Shown: positions 18,118 to 27,059 of the stretch, piece after piece
How positions within the stretch are numbered: position 1 is the stretch's first letter
Layout of the letters: every line of letters starts with the position of its first letter
Assembly (NCBI RefSeq): GCF_042646065.1
Contig: NZ_JBHRTA010000038.1
Span: 372,001-436,000, forward strand
Reading direction: 5' to 3'
Source of the DNA: Parapedobacter deserti
Lineage (GTDB): Bacteria; Bacteroidota; Bacteroidia; Sphingobacteriales; Sphingobacteriaceae
DNA length: 64,000 nt
Made by a program: the position numbers and the translations under genes
The notes under the pieces: generated by a model
The model's input: the letters and a program-made list of their open reading frames with translations, nothing else
Database searches by the model: none
What the model was told of the DNA's origin: nothing

Positions 18118-18978
18118 ATGAAATTAGTAAACCAACGAGTGCTGAAACACATGCTTTATCTTCCGATTCTCCTGATCGGATTGTTTGCCTGCGCCAAAGA
18201 TGGCGATAAACCGGGCGATGAGCGACCGGAACCGCCCCGCGAATGGACAGGGGCTGAGCTTAAAGTAATGGCCTATAACATCCACCATTGCAATCCGCCC
18301 AGTAAACCGGACGTAATCGATGTGGAGGCCGTTGCCAAGGTCATCCGGGATGAATCGCCTGACCTGGTGGCCTTGCAGGAAGTAGACGTGTATACCCTTC
18401 GTTCAGGCAAGAGCCTACATCAGGCAAAAGCGTTGGCCGAACTCACAGGCATGCATTACTACTTTAAAAGGGCCATTGATTATCAAGAAGGTGAATATGG
18501 CATTGCCGTGCTGTCCAAGTTTCCCATCGATGACACGCTAAGCTTTGCACTGCCCATGGCGCCGGGCCTTGCCGGAGAGCCGCGTGCTGTCGCAGCTGTT
18601 AAGGTGAAATTGCCCGGTGGCCAAGTGCTCACGTTTGCCAGTACACACCTCGATCTGAGGGAAGAACACCGTGTATTACAGGCGCAGGAAATCGTGGCTG
18701 AATTGGCCAAGGATAACAGTTTAGTCGTCATCGCCGGCGATTTCAACGCCTCCGCAGGCAGCGAGTCGATCGGTATCATGGACCAATCGTTCCGCCGCAC
18801 CTGTATTGGCAACAATTGCCCCGGAACGATTCCCGTAGAGACTCCGACCCGAGTAATCGATTATATCTTTTACAGGCCGCTTTCAGAAATCAAGGTGGTT
18901 AAGCACAAGGTGGTTGCCGAAACGTATGCATCAGACCACCGACCCGTTGTCGCCATACTCCAGCTGCGGGAAAATTAG
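18118..18978 (+). CDS. Endonuclease/exonuclease/phosphatase-fold lipoprotein
   Basis: Secreted, probably lipid-anchored phosphodiesterase or phosphatase of the EEP superfamily (DNase I, sphingomyelinase and inositol phosphatase folds). Of 286 residues, the signal ends with LFACAK near 21-26. Metal and catalytic motifs are visible: VMAYNIHHC (about 49-57, Asn), VALQEVD (about 83-89, Glu), STHLDLREEHR (about 175-185, His), IAGDFNA (about 204-210, Asp/Asn) and SDHRPVVA (about 271-278, Asp-His). Substrate is not decidable. It sits next to a self-regulated SusC/SusD pair, so its target may be a phosphorylated polymer or lipid headgroup, but a terminator lies between them. Confidence 0.85.
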   Translation: MKLVNQRVLKHMLYLPILLIGLFACAKDGDKPGDERPEPPREWTGAELKVMAYNIHHCNPPSKPDVIDVEAVAKVIRDESPDLVALQEVDVYTLRSGKSLHQAKALAELTGMHYYFKRAIDYQEGEYGIAVLSKFPIDDTLSFALPMAPGLAGEPRAVAAVKVKLPGGQVLTFASTHLDLREEHRVLQAQEIVAELAKDNSLVVIAGDFNASAGSESIGIMDQSFRRTCIGNNCPGTIPVETPTRVIDYIFYRPLSEIKVVKHKVVAETYASDHRPVVAILQLREN

Positions 18979-19060
18979 GGCTGGGTGAGTAACACAAACG
19001 TTAGTACTGAAAGAGGGAATAAGGGATTCGGTGTGTGTAGGTTAATAAATCAGTGATCCG

Positions 19061-19068
19061 TATCTTTA
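19061..19068 (+). promoter_or_regulatory. Candidate -7 element abutting the GTG start of the dehydrogenase
   Basis: TATCTTTA differs from TAnnTTTG only at the last base and ends 4 nt before the GTG at 19073. If used, transcription would begin at or within the first codon, making the gene leaderless. Confidence 0.35.
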
Positions 19069-19072
19069 GCCC

Positions 19073-22015
19073 GTGAAAACTAACGTAGATGAATTAGCTG
19101 GCAAACTTCAAGGTTTGACGGATTCCTTAAATGGCTCCTTTTATTACGATACCAGTTCCGAACACCAAGCGATACTCCGTGCATACGCTACCGACGCCTC
19201 TGTGTATCAGGAACGCCCACTGGCTGTGGCTATACCGAAAGACACAGACGACTTGCACACCCTCATTGCGTTTGCCTCCACCCATGGTCTGACGCTCATC
19301 CCACGCACCGCTGGAACGTCGTTAGCGGGGCAGGTGGTAGGCCATGGTATCGTTGTGGACGTATCGAAGCACTTCAATAAAGTGCTGGAGGTAAACGCGG
19401 AAGAGCATTGGGTGCGTGTACAGCCCGGTGTTATCAGGGATGATCTAAACGCATACCTCCGACCCTATGGTCTGATGTTCGGTCCGGAAACCTCGACAGC
19501 CAACAGGGCCATGGTAGGCGGTATGGTGGGGAACAATTCCAGCGGCCTGCATTCCATTGTTTGGGGCGATACGCGCAGCCACCTGCTATCAGCCAAGGTA
19601 TTGCTGGATGATGGCTCCGAGGTAACATTCGAGGCACTGGATGAAGCGGCGTTGTTCGGTAAACTGGTGTTAGCAAACCGTGAGGGAGACCTCTACCGTA
19701 GGATGAATGAGTTATTGTCGGATCCGGTAAACCGCCAAACCATTCAAGCTGACTATCCTAAGTCCACCCTGACAAGGCGGAATACCGGCTATGCACTGGA
19801 TATGCTGAGCGATACCACCCAACCCTTCAATTTCTGCAAGTTGCTGGCCGGATCGGAAGGAACATTAGGCATTCTTACGGAAGCTAAGCTCAATTTATTA
19901 CCGTTGCCACCGAAAGAAATCGGGCTGCTATGTATTCATTGCGGCTCACTCATCGAGTCCCTTCATGCCAACGTGGTGGCCTTGCAGCACCGTCCGGAAG
20001 CATCTGAACTGGTTGATAAGTATATCATGGATTTTACTAAGGGGCATCCTACTTATCAATACAATCGTTTTTTCATCGAAGGTGATCCGGCAGCTCTCCT
20101 CATGGTAGAGTTCCGGGGAGAGACACTGGCTGATGTTCACGATAAGGCAGCGGCGCTGAAAGCGGATTTAATAGCGCGCGGGTTCGGGTATGCCTACCCA
20201 CTGATTACCGGGCCACAAACCAATTTAGTATGGGATGTGCGTAAGGCTGGGCTGGGTCTTATCCGTAATCTGCCCGGCGATATCCAGCCCGTCAACCTCA
20301 TTGAGGACTGCGCAGTATCGCCGGAAGACCTTCCGGCGTACATCGCGGACGTACAGCGGATTTTAGAAAAATACGGCCTGAAAGCTTCGTATTATGCACA
20401 CGCCGGCGCGGGAGAGCTGCATGTGGAGCCGCTGATCAACTTGAAGACGGCCGAAGGCCGCAGCGCTTTCCGGGCCGTTCTTGCGGAGACAGCCGAATTG
20501 GTAAAGAAATACAACGGCTCGCTGAGCGGTGAACACGGCGATGGGCGGCTTCGGGGAGAATTCATCGGCGCCGTGCTTGGCAACAAGGTGTACAACTTGC
20601 TGAAGGAGGTGAAGGAGATATTCGATCCAAGAGGCGTCTTCAATGCCAACAAGATCGTAGACACGCCGCCGATGGATAAGTTCCTGCGTTATGAGCAGGA
20701 TACCTCATCTTTCAAAATCGACACGGTGTTTGACTTTACGAGGCAGGAAAGCATCCTCCGGCTGTCCGAAAAATGTTCCGGCTCAGGCGATTGCCGTAAA
20801 ACGCACATCACCGGAGGCACGATGTGTCCTTCCTACATGGCTACACGTGAGGAGAGAGACACGACCCGTGCGCGGGCCAATCTGCTCCGGCAATTTCTCA
20901 CCAGTTCACCAAAAGCCAACCGCTTTGATCATCCAGAAATCAAAGAAGTGATGGAGCTGTGCCTGAGCTGCAAAGGCTGTAAAACCGAATGCCCGTCGGG
21001 TGTGGATATCGCTAAAATGAAAGCGGAATTCCTGCAGCACTACTATGATGCAAACGGCACCCCATTCAGGGCATGGGTGATCGCCAATTTCACCAAATCA
21101 CAACAGGTAGCTTCTTTCTTCCCAGGACTGTATAATGCCGTCATTAACAATAACCGGCTATCGAGCGTCGTTAAACGAGTGCTTGGCTTTGCCGTGGACA
21201 GGTCGCTCCCCCAAGTGAGTGCTACAACCTTGCGTCGATGGATTGAGCGGCAACAGGCCAGCAACCCGCGCGGGAGGTTCAAAAAAACAGTATATTTATT
21301 TTGTGATGAATTTACCGAGTATAATGACGTGCCTATCGGCCAATCAGCCTACCGGTTGCTCACGGCGCTTGGTTATGAAGTAAGGCTTGCTAAACACCTG
21401 GAAAGTGGCCGTACGTATTTGTCAAAGGGGTTGGTGCGGAAGGCAAAAGCGATCGCCAACCGTAATGTTCGCTTCCTGAAAGACGTCATCACGGCAGATA
21501 CCTTGCTGATTGGTATCGAGCCGTCGGCCATCCTGACGTTCCGGGATGAATATCCAGAGCTAGTGGATAGGGCGTTGGTGTCGGATGCATACACCCTGGC
21601 CGGTCGTGCGGTGTTGATTGATGAGTTTTTAGCCATGGAGATGGAAAACGGTTCCATTGAGCCGGCCATGTTTACCGTGCAGCCGCGCAAGGTAAAATTG
21701 CACGGGCACTGTTATCAAAAGGCTTTTCATTTGGTGGAGTACACGGCGAAGATTCTTGCGTTTCCAAAAGGGTATCAAGTAGAAATTATTCCATCGGGTT
21801 GCTGTGGAATGGCCGGCTCTTTTGGTTACGAAAAGGAGCACTACGATGTGTCACAGAAAGTAGGTGAACTGGTATTGTTTCCGACCGTTAGGGAAACACC
21901 AGACGAAACGTTGATTGCCGCGCCCGGCACCAGCTGCCGTCATCAGATCAAAGATGCTGTAGGAAGACGGACATATCATCCAGTTGAAATTCTGTGGGAG
22001 GCATTGCGGAAGTAG
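19073..22015 (+). CDS. Fused FAD-linked oxidase/Fe-S dehydrogenase (D-lactate or D-2-hydroxyacid type)
   Basis: Membrane-associated respiratory dehydrogenase that oxidises a D-2-hydroxyacid, probably D-lactate, and passes electrons through Fe-S clusters. The 980-residue product has an FAD-binding PCMH domain (about 45-265, with TLIPRTAGTSLAGQVVGHG and VGGMVGNNSSGLHSIVWGD), an FAD-oxidase C domain (about 270-535, ending SGEHGDGRLRGEFI) and a ferredoxin-like part with CSGSGDCRKTHITGG and CLSCKGCKTECPSGVDIAKM (about 565-650). It closes with a cysteine-rich CCG domain (GHCYQKAF near 880 and SGCCGMAGSFGYEKEHYD near 908). The start is GTG at 19073. Substrate is inferred; 2-hydroxyglutarate is an alternative. 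Confidence 0.9.
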   Translation: MKTNVDELAGKLQGLTDSLNGSFYYDTSSEHQAILRAYATDASVYQERPLAVAIPKDTDDLHTLIAFASTHGLTLIPRTAGTSLAGQVVGHGIVVDVSKHFNKVLEVNAEEHWVRVQPGVIRDDLNAYLRPYGLMFGPETSTANRAMVGGMVGNNSSGLHSIVWGDTRSHLLSAKVLLDDGSEVTFEALDEAALFGKLVLANREGDLYRRMNELLSDPVNRQTIQADYPKSTLTRRNTGYALDMLSDTTQPFNFCKLLAGSEGTLGILTEAKLNLLPLPPKEIGLLCIHCGSLIESLHANVVALQHRPEASELVDKYIMDFTKGHPTYQYNRFFIEGDPAALLMVEFRGETLADVHDKAAALKADLIARGFGYAYPLITGPQTNLVWDVRKAGLGLIRNLPGDIQPVNLIEDCAVSPEDLPAYIADVQRILEKYGLKASYYAHAGAGELHVEPLINLKTAEGRSAFRAVLAETAELVKKYNGSLSGEHGDGRLRGEFIGAVLGNKVYNLLKEVKEIFDPRGVFNANKIVDTPPMDKFLRYEQDTSSFKIDTVFDFTRQESILRLSEKCSGSGDCRKTHITGGTMCPSYMATREERDTTRARANLLRQFLTSSPKANRFDHPEIKEVMELCLSCKGCKTECPSGVDIAKMKAEFLQHYYDANGTPFRAWVIANFTKSQQVASFFPGLYNAVINNNRLSSVVKRVLGFAVDRSLPQVSATTLRRWIERQQASNPRGRFKKTVYLFCDEFTEYNDVPIGQSAYRLLTALGYEVRLAKHLESGRTYLSKGLVRKAKAIANRNVRFLKDVITADTLLIGIEPSAILTFRDEYPELVDRALVSDAYTLAGRAVLIDEFLAMEMENGSIEPAMFTVQPRKVKLHGHCYQKAFHLVEYTAKILAFPKGYQVEIIPSGCCGMAGSFGYEKEHYDVSQKVGELVLFPTVRETPDETLIAAPGTSCRHQIKDAVGRRTYHPVEILWEALRK

Positions 22016-22034
22016 TGAGGGAGCGTTATTGGTA

Positions 22035-22439
22035 TTAAGTTGAAAAGAACGCGGCGAGCTGCGGCAATGATCGTAGGGCAAACAGGCGTTCTCTCTGCAG
22101 CGGCTTGATTAAGTAGTCGATCACTTGCGGATAACGCAGAGCTTGAATTCTATCGGCTTTATCGATCGATGAAGTAACGATTATGACGAATATAGAAGAG
22201 CCGCCTGGAAATTTTTGGAGGGCGTCTAACACATCCCATCCACTCAGCAAAGGCATATTGATGTCAAGGAAAAGTAGAAACGCTCTATCGGGTGAAAGTC
22301 GTTGCCTTAGCGCCATCAGTGCCTCGCGGCCGTCTGTGCAGATGATGGGGTCTGCTGAAATGCCCGTATTGCGAAGCAGTACTTTAGCCATGATGTTAAA
22401 CATGTTATCGTCATCGATGATCATGACACTAAGCTCCAT
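22035..22439 (-). CDS. Single-domain response regulator (CheY-like receiver)
   Basis: Stand-alone receiver of 134 residues with no output domain. The acidic pair is MIIDDDNMF (about 6-14), the phosphoacceptor Asp is in LLFLDINMPLLSGWD (about 55-69), followed by VTSS (about 88-91) and the conserved Lys in YLIKPLQRERL (about 109-119). The gene starts 11 bp after the upstream multi-PAS sensor on the same strand, so the two are probably co-expressed. With no DNA-binding or enzymatic output it may relay phosphate or act by protein binding. It converges on the dehydrogenase gene with only 19 bp between. Confidence 0.92.
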   Translation of the reverse strand: MELSVMIIDDDNMFNIMAKVLLRNTGISADPIICTDGREALMALRQRLSPDRAFLLFLDINMPLLSGWDVLDALQKFPGGSSIFVIIVTSSIDKADRIQALRYPQVIDYLIKPLQRERLFALRSLPQLAAFFST

Positions 22440-22450
22440 CAGTCTTGGGT

Positions 22451-25126
22451 TTAAAAGTTGATTTTTTCCGCTTTGCCGGTTATCTCTCTCAAAATATCAT
22501 CCAGCTCGGTCGCTGAATTATGGATGGCCCTTAGCAACTCGTCGTTCGGAACACCTGATTCCGGGAAATTTTGTATAAGATCCACAAGTCCCATGATTCG
22601 GGCCAGAGGCGCTCGCACCTTGTGCGACTGCATCCAGGCGATCTCTTGCAGTTTCCTGTTTTGAGCTTCAATAGCGTCTATATAGGCCAGTTTTTCGCTG
22701 ATGTCCTGCGCTAAGACAATTCTAGCTTTCCGACCATGGAAGGTGATGGTGTTGCTTTGGATCTCTACATGGATAATCTTTCCGTCTTTCTTGCGGTGAA
22801 AGTATATTCCTTTGCTAAACAGCTTTTCATTTTGCCTGGAGATGTTCACTGCGGCGACCACTTTGGGTATTTCTTCAGGCGGTCTTATGTCTTTTATGGT
22901 CATAGATAGAAACTCTTCTTTTGTGTAGCCATAATGGTTTATAGCGGCGTCGTTCACATCTAAAAATCGATAGCTTTCCAAGTCGTATACCCACATCGGT
23001 AACGGACTGAGGTGGAAGAGGTCACTGTATTTTTTTTCAGACTCCTCTAAGACTTGGAGCTGTTGTTCCATGGCTGTATGCAGCCGTTTCAAGGATAATT
23101 CCGCGTGTTTGGTTTCGGTGATGTCCAAACACGCACCGATTATTTTGTTAGTTGACCCATCCGGGTTGAGCACGACCCGACCCCATGACTTAATGTGTCG
23201 AATTTCTTGTGTCGGGCGGACAATTCGTTCTTCAAATACCGTATCTTGCCGGGTTTCCAATGTGTTTTGAATAATATCAAAGACTCGTTGCCGGTCGTCG
23301 TCATGTATCCGTGAGAGGTAGTTTTCTAAGCTGGGGTAGAATGTCTTTTTATCAAGCCCATAAATGTTATAGAGGGTATCCGACCAGATGACATGATTGG
23401 TTTCGACATCCCACTGCCATGTGCCAAATTGTGCCAATTCTTGAGTCTGCTGGGTGGTAAGCTCGTTTTCCTTTTCGAGTTCCGAATGGTAGTGATTTGC
23501 TAAAATTACGTTCAAGAATGCGCCGGCTCGGTCAATTGACATCATTTCGTCGCTATCGGGGTTTCGAACGGCCTTGTAATACATGCCTAAAACCGCGGTT
23601 ACCTCGTTATTGGCGTCGATGATGGGGTAGGACCATGAAGACCTCAGCCCGTATTTCAGCGCGATGTGTTTGTAGTCTACCCATCTGCGGTCGGTGGAGA
23701 TGTCACTCACCATTACCGGTTTTCGGGAAAACGCCGCGCTGCCACATGAGCCAGTATATTCACCGATTGGAAGGTTATGTATGGCTTTAAGATAAGATTT
23801 CGGCAATGAAGGTGCAATCCAGCTGAGCAACCGGTTGTGGCGGACGCGATGGATGGAGCAATGCATTCCCGGAAAAATCGCCTCGATTCCTTCGAGATAG
23901 GAGGTGAGAATTTGCTCGATCGGTAACGCTTTTCTTGCATTCAATTCCAGAATTGTCCGTTCGAGCTGGTTCAGCTCTGCGAGACGCTTGCTTCTGGTAA
24001 TATCTATCATAATCCCACGTAGCCAGCGGGGCTTGCCAGATTTCGCTATGACGGACACAATATACTGAATCCATATTGGATATCCGTCTTTTCGGACCAT
24101 CCGGCAGTCGAATGAGTGGTTTGTCAGGCTTGCGGTTTGTTGGCGGTGATGGGAAACCACCCGTTCTCGGTCGGGCTCGTAAATGCGGGTCATCCAAAAA
24201 CTGGGTTCTGCCCATTCTTCGGCGCTATAGCCAAGTATCTGCTCGACCTTCTCACTGACAAACGTTAGTTGATCAGTTTCTGCATCGGCTTCCCACACGA
24301 TGCCATCGATCGTTTGGATAAGGCTGTGGAAGTTGTGTTCAGAGGAAACCAGCGCCTCCTCCGTATATTTTTTTTCCGTAATGTCCATTGAAATACCGTA
24401 AACCCGAACACAGGTATTCTTCACCAAGTCGGCCTTGCCAACAGTAAAGAGCCATCGCTGGTTTCTTTTTGCAGTAGTGATGGGGAAGACCGTGCGAAAA
24501 ACAGTACCGTCGTTAGCTGCTTTCGTGAACGCCCTCATCAGCTCCTCACGGTCCTTTTCGTTGGTGTAGAATGCCAGTGCTGAATCGAAATCTGGATGAT
24601 AGTCCGGTTCGACTTCATAGATTTCTCGAAGCCCCTGCGACCAAAATACGGTTTGGCGAGCCAAATTCACTTCCCAGCTGCCAATCTTGGCCACCTCTTG
24701 GGTCCCCTGAAGGAACTCGTTATAATTTACCGCTTCGGTCACATCGGTCAGCGACCGGATGATTAACTTGATCTCTCCGCGTTCGTCGAGCACTGGGATG
24801 TTCTGGTTGTCGAGGTATTTAATATCAACCCGGGCCGGCGATCCAGTTATGGGACTGGCGTATTTTTGCGCCGCCACTCGATGTGGTTTTTTTTCGCGAA
24901 GCACGGTTTCAAACGTTTCGCTCCAATTGTTGTCATTTAAATAGGGATTGCGGCGAAAAACATCAAAAAAGCCCTTACCAATGAGCTCTTCCCGAGTTTT
25001 CCCGGTCAGCTCAGCATAGGAGTCGCTGGCATCGACCATAGTAAATTTCGGCGCATCAGGAAGAAGCACTAAGCTGGGGGTTGGCAGCGCATGGAAAACC
25101 GTCGAGAAATTTATTTCTCCAATCAT
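22451..25126 (-). CDS. Multi-PAS/GAF sensor with HisKA-like H-box but no ATPase domain
   Basis: Cytoplasmic sensor of 891 residues with no membrane span. By pattern the order is PAS (about 10-125), PAS/PAC (about 140-255), PAS (about 262-385), GAF (about 395-560, with GEYTGSCGSAAFSRKPVMVSD), PAS/PAC (about 575-690) and PAS (about 700-815). A final coiled helix contains WMQSHKVRAPLARIMGLVD, the H-box of a histidine kinase dimerisation domain. The protein ends about 50 residues later (ITGKAEKINF), with none of the N, G1, F or G2 boxes of a HATPase. The next gene begins 11 bp on, so there is no room for a frameshifted kinase domain. It could be a phosphotransfer or scaffold partner for the adjacent receiver, or a target of another kinase. 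Confidence 0.88.
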   Translation of the reverse strand: MIGEINFSTVFHALPTPSLVLLPDAPKFTMVDASDSYAELTGKTREELIGKGFFDVFRRNPYLNDNNWSETFETVLREKKPHRVAAQKYASPITGSPARVDIKYLDNQNIPVLDERGEIKLIIRSLTDVTEAVNYNEFLQGTQEVAKIGSWEVNLARQTVFWSQGLREIYEVEPDYHPDFDSALAFYTNEKDREELMRAFTKAANDGTVFRTVFPITTAKRNQRWLFTVGKADLVKNTCVRVYGISMDITEKKYTEEALVSSEHNFHSLIQTIDGIVWEADAETDQLTFVSEKVEQILGYSAEEWAEPSFWMTRIYEPDRERVVSHHRQQTASLTNHSFDCRMVRKDGYPIWIQYIVSVIAKSGKPRWLRGIMIDITRSKRLAELNQLERTILELNARKALPIEQILTSYLEGIEAIFPGMHCSIHRVRHNRLLSWIAPSLPKSYLKAIHNLPIGEYTGSCGSAAFSRKPVMVSDISTDRRWVDYKHIALKYGLRSSWSYPIIDANNEVTAVLGMYYKAVRNPDSDEMMSIDRAGAFLNVILANHYHSELEKENELTTQQTQELAQFGTWQWDVETNHVIWSDTLYNIYGLDKKTFYPSLENYLSRIHDDDRQRVFDIIQNTLETRQDTVFEERIVRPTQEIRHIKSWGRVVLNPDGSTNKIIGACLDITETKHAELSLKRLHTAMEQQLQVLEESEKKYSDLFHLSPLPMWVYDLESYRFLDVNDAAINHYGYTKEEFLSMTIKDIRPPEEIPKVVAAVNISRQNEKLFSKGIYFHRKKDGKIIHVEIQSNTITFHGRKARIVLAQDISEKLAYIDAIEAQNRKLQEIAWMQSHKVRAPLARIMGLVDLIQNFPESGVPNDELLRAIHNSATELDDILREITGKAEKINF

Positions 25127-25203
25127 CCAGATGTTGACTTTAAGATGTTAAATTTAGGTTGTTTTTTATTAAAGTCCTAACATTTCTGTCAATGGATGAA
25201 AAC

Positions 25204-25239
25204 TATCATTGCAAGAAGGCATGCTTTCTTGCAATGATA
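25204..25239 (-). terminator. Long palindromic hairpin after gdhA
   Basis: TATCATTGCAAGAA (25204-25217) pairs perfectly with TTCTTGCAATGATA (25226-25239), and the stem extends inward through GGC/GCT with one wobble. On the minus strand it follows the gdhA stop by about 22 nt and precedes a short AGTTTTC run, so it is probably the gdhA terminator; the symmetry allows an operator role too. Confidence 0.65.
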
Positions 25240-25261
25240 CTAAGTGCTTGGAGCTGGGATC

Positions 25262-26698
25262 TTACGGCCAGATTCCTAAATTTTGGTATGATACCGCTAT
25301 TTTATTTATCGCACCGACAAAAGCCGCTGTCCGTAGGGTGTCAATATCCCGGTTGGCGATTTTGATTTCGCGGATTTCATGGTAAGCTCGGATCATGGTG
25401 TCTTCCAGTCCGGAGTTGACCAGCTCCAGCTCGTCTGCGCCCTTAACGATGGCCAAGCGCTGCGCAGCTGAGAGTGATTTTCCAGTTATCGCCTCAACTG
25501 TGTTGACGAGGTTGAGATTTGACATTTCTTCATAGCGTTTGTCCATCCGGCCAAACGCCACATGGGATAGGTTTTTTAACCACTCGAAGTAAGAAACGGT
25601 TACCCCGCCTGCGTTGCAGTACATGTCCGGGATGATGATGCCGCCGTTTTTTACAAATAGAGCTTCAGCGCCGGGGGTGGTCGGCCCATTGGCACCCTCG
25701 GCGATGATTTTAGCCTTGATGCGGCCGATGTTTTCTTCGGTCAGCTGGTTTTCCAGAGCTGCGGGCACAAGGATATCGCATTCCTGTTCTAAGCCTTCAG
25801 CCGGTGTCTGGAACGATTTGGTAGCCTTCTTGTATCCGAGAATCGAGCCTGTGTTTTTGCGGTGCTCAAGAATGGCATCCGGATCAAGGCCGTCGGGATG
25901 ATACAGTGCACCGTCATATTCACAGACGCCTACAATAATGGCGCCTAGCTCGATGAGCACCTTAGCGGTGTTGTACCCCACGTTTCCGAGTCCTTGCACA
26001 ATGACCCGTTTGCCGGCAGTGCCCGGTGTAAGGCCGATTTCTTTCATGTCTTCGGCCACATTGACACATTCACGTATCGCAATGGCAACTCCTCGTCCTG
26101 TTGCGGCTTTTCGACCGTTGATACCGTGCAAAGAGAGGGGTTTACCCGTCACACAGCCAAAGGCGTCGAGCTGGCCTGGGTTCATCGTTGTATAGGTGTC
26201 AGCTATCCAGCTCATCTCCCGTTCTCCAGTGCCATAATCGGGTGCGGGAACGTCTATTGCAGGGCCGATAAAATTCTTTTTGATGAGCTCTACCGTATAT
26301 CGTCTGGTAATATTTTCTAGTTCATTTACTGAATAATTTTTAGGGTTGATGGCAATTCCACCTTTGGCCCCGCCAAACGGAACATTGACTATGGCACATT
26401 TATAAGTCATCAGCGCGGCGAGCGCCATCACTTCATCCTCGTTAACTATGTCGCTGTAACGGATACCGCCCTTCGTGGGCGACATATGCTGCGAATGTTC
26501 TACACGCCACGCATTGATGACTTCGATCTCGTCGCCACGCCTGAAAGGAAAGCTAAACCGGTACACGCTGTTGCAAGTCTTGATTTGGTTGAGCAGTCCT
26601 TGAGGGTGTTTGGTGAATTGCGCTGCATGGTCAAAAAACTGCGATACGTCATTGAAAAAATGGGGGTCTTGTGGTGTTTTTGCTATTACCTTAGCCAT
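25262..26698 (-). CDS. gdhA: Glutamate dehydrogenase (Glu/Leu/Phe/Val family)
   Basis: Interconverts glutamate and 2-oxoglutarate plus ammonium with NAD(P). The 478-residue protein shows the substrate lysine region GGIRYS (about 77-82) and KCAIVNVPFGGAKGGIAINP (about 100-119). The catalytic Asp is in PAPDYGTGEREMSWIADTY (about 150-168), and the Rossmann motif is VIVQGLGNVGYNTAKVLIELGA near 229-250. Other conserved pieces are PAALENQLT and AEGANGPTTPGAE. Amino acid specificity within the family (Glu versus Leu/Phe/Val) is not certain from motifs, but GDH is the usual assignment. It lies downstream of the cytochrome c maturation genes on the same strand and is followed by a palindromic hairpin. 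Confidence 0.92.
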   Translation of the reverse strand: MAKVIAKTPQDPHFFNDVSQFFDHAAQFTKHPQGLLNQIKTCNSVYRFSFPFRRGDEIEVINAWRVEHSQHMSPTKGGIRYSDIVNEDEVMALAALMTYKCAIVNVPFGGAKGGIAINPKNYSVNELENITRRYTVELIKKNFIGPAIDVPAPDYGTGEREMSWIADTYTTMNPGQLDAFGCVTGKPLSLHGINGRKAATGRGVAIAIRECVNVAEDMKEIGLTPGTAGKRVIVQGLGNVGYNTAKVLIELGAIIVGVCEYDGALYHPDGLDPDAILEHRKNTGSILGYKKATKSFQTPAEGLEQECDILVPAALENQLTEENIGRIKAKIIAEGANGPTTPGAEALFVKNGGIIIPDMYCNAGGVTVSYFEWLKNLSHVAFGRMDKRYEEMSNLNLVNTVEAITGKSLSAAQRLAIVKGADELELVNSGLEDTMIRAYHEIREIKIANRDIDTLRTAAFVGAINKIAVSYQNLGIWP

Positions 26699-26763
26699 AA
26701 CAATGTTAATATAGATAATTGGTACTTAATGCTTAAACTTCGGCAACTCCGAACATTCCCGAT

Positions 26764-26991
26764 CTATGTGTGTTTGGTTCCTTGCCGGTTTTCCAACCGG
26801 GTCAATTTTCTGTCGATGGTAACTAAATAGATGGCCAATCCTAAAAAAAGCACTACCAAAACAGCTACTACCACATATATCTTGCCCGAGCTGCGCAAAC
26901 CCGTAGCCATTTCGACCCCGGGATTTGATTGCGCAAAACTACACATTAACCCATTGATAACTAATATAAAAGAAAGAATTGTCTTTTTCAT
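26764..26991 (-). CDS. CcmD-like small membrane protein
   Basis: Protein of 75 residues from the ATG at 26991 (MKKTILSFILVINGLMCSFA, a signal or first helix), then a short linker and a second helix at about 38-58 (KIYVVVAVLVVLFLGLAIYL). It ends with a basic amphipathic tail that includes TIDRKLTRLENRQ. That tail and the position just downstream of CcsA and CcmB match Bacteroidota CcmD-like proteins, thought to assist heme handover in cytochrome c maturation. Sequence conservation in this family is low, so the call rests mainly on topology and neighbourhood. Confidence 0.75.
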   Translation of the reverse strand: MKKTILSFILVINGLMCSFAQSNPGVEMATGLRSSGKIYVVVAVLVVLFLGLAIYLVTIDRKLTRLENRQGTKHT

Positions 26992-27059
26992 ATAATTATA
27001 CAATAAACGTTGTCAATTTTGATTATTTAATCGTTTTACAGTTGTCATTATACCAATCG

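Noticed and set aside
22451..22700. Missing kinase ATPase domain of the PAS protein as a frameshift
   Set aside because: Only 11 bp separate the stop from the next gene, so there is no space for a domain in another frame.
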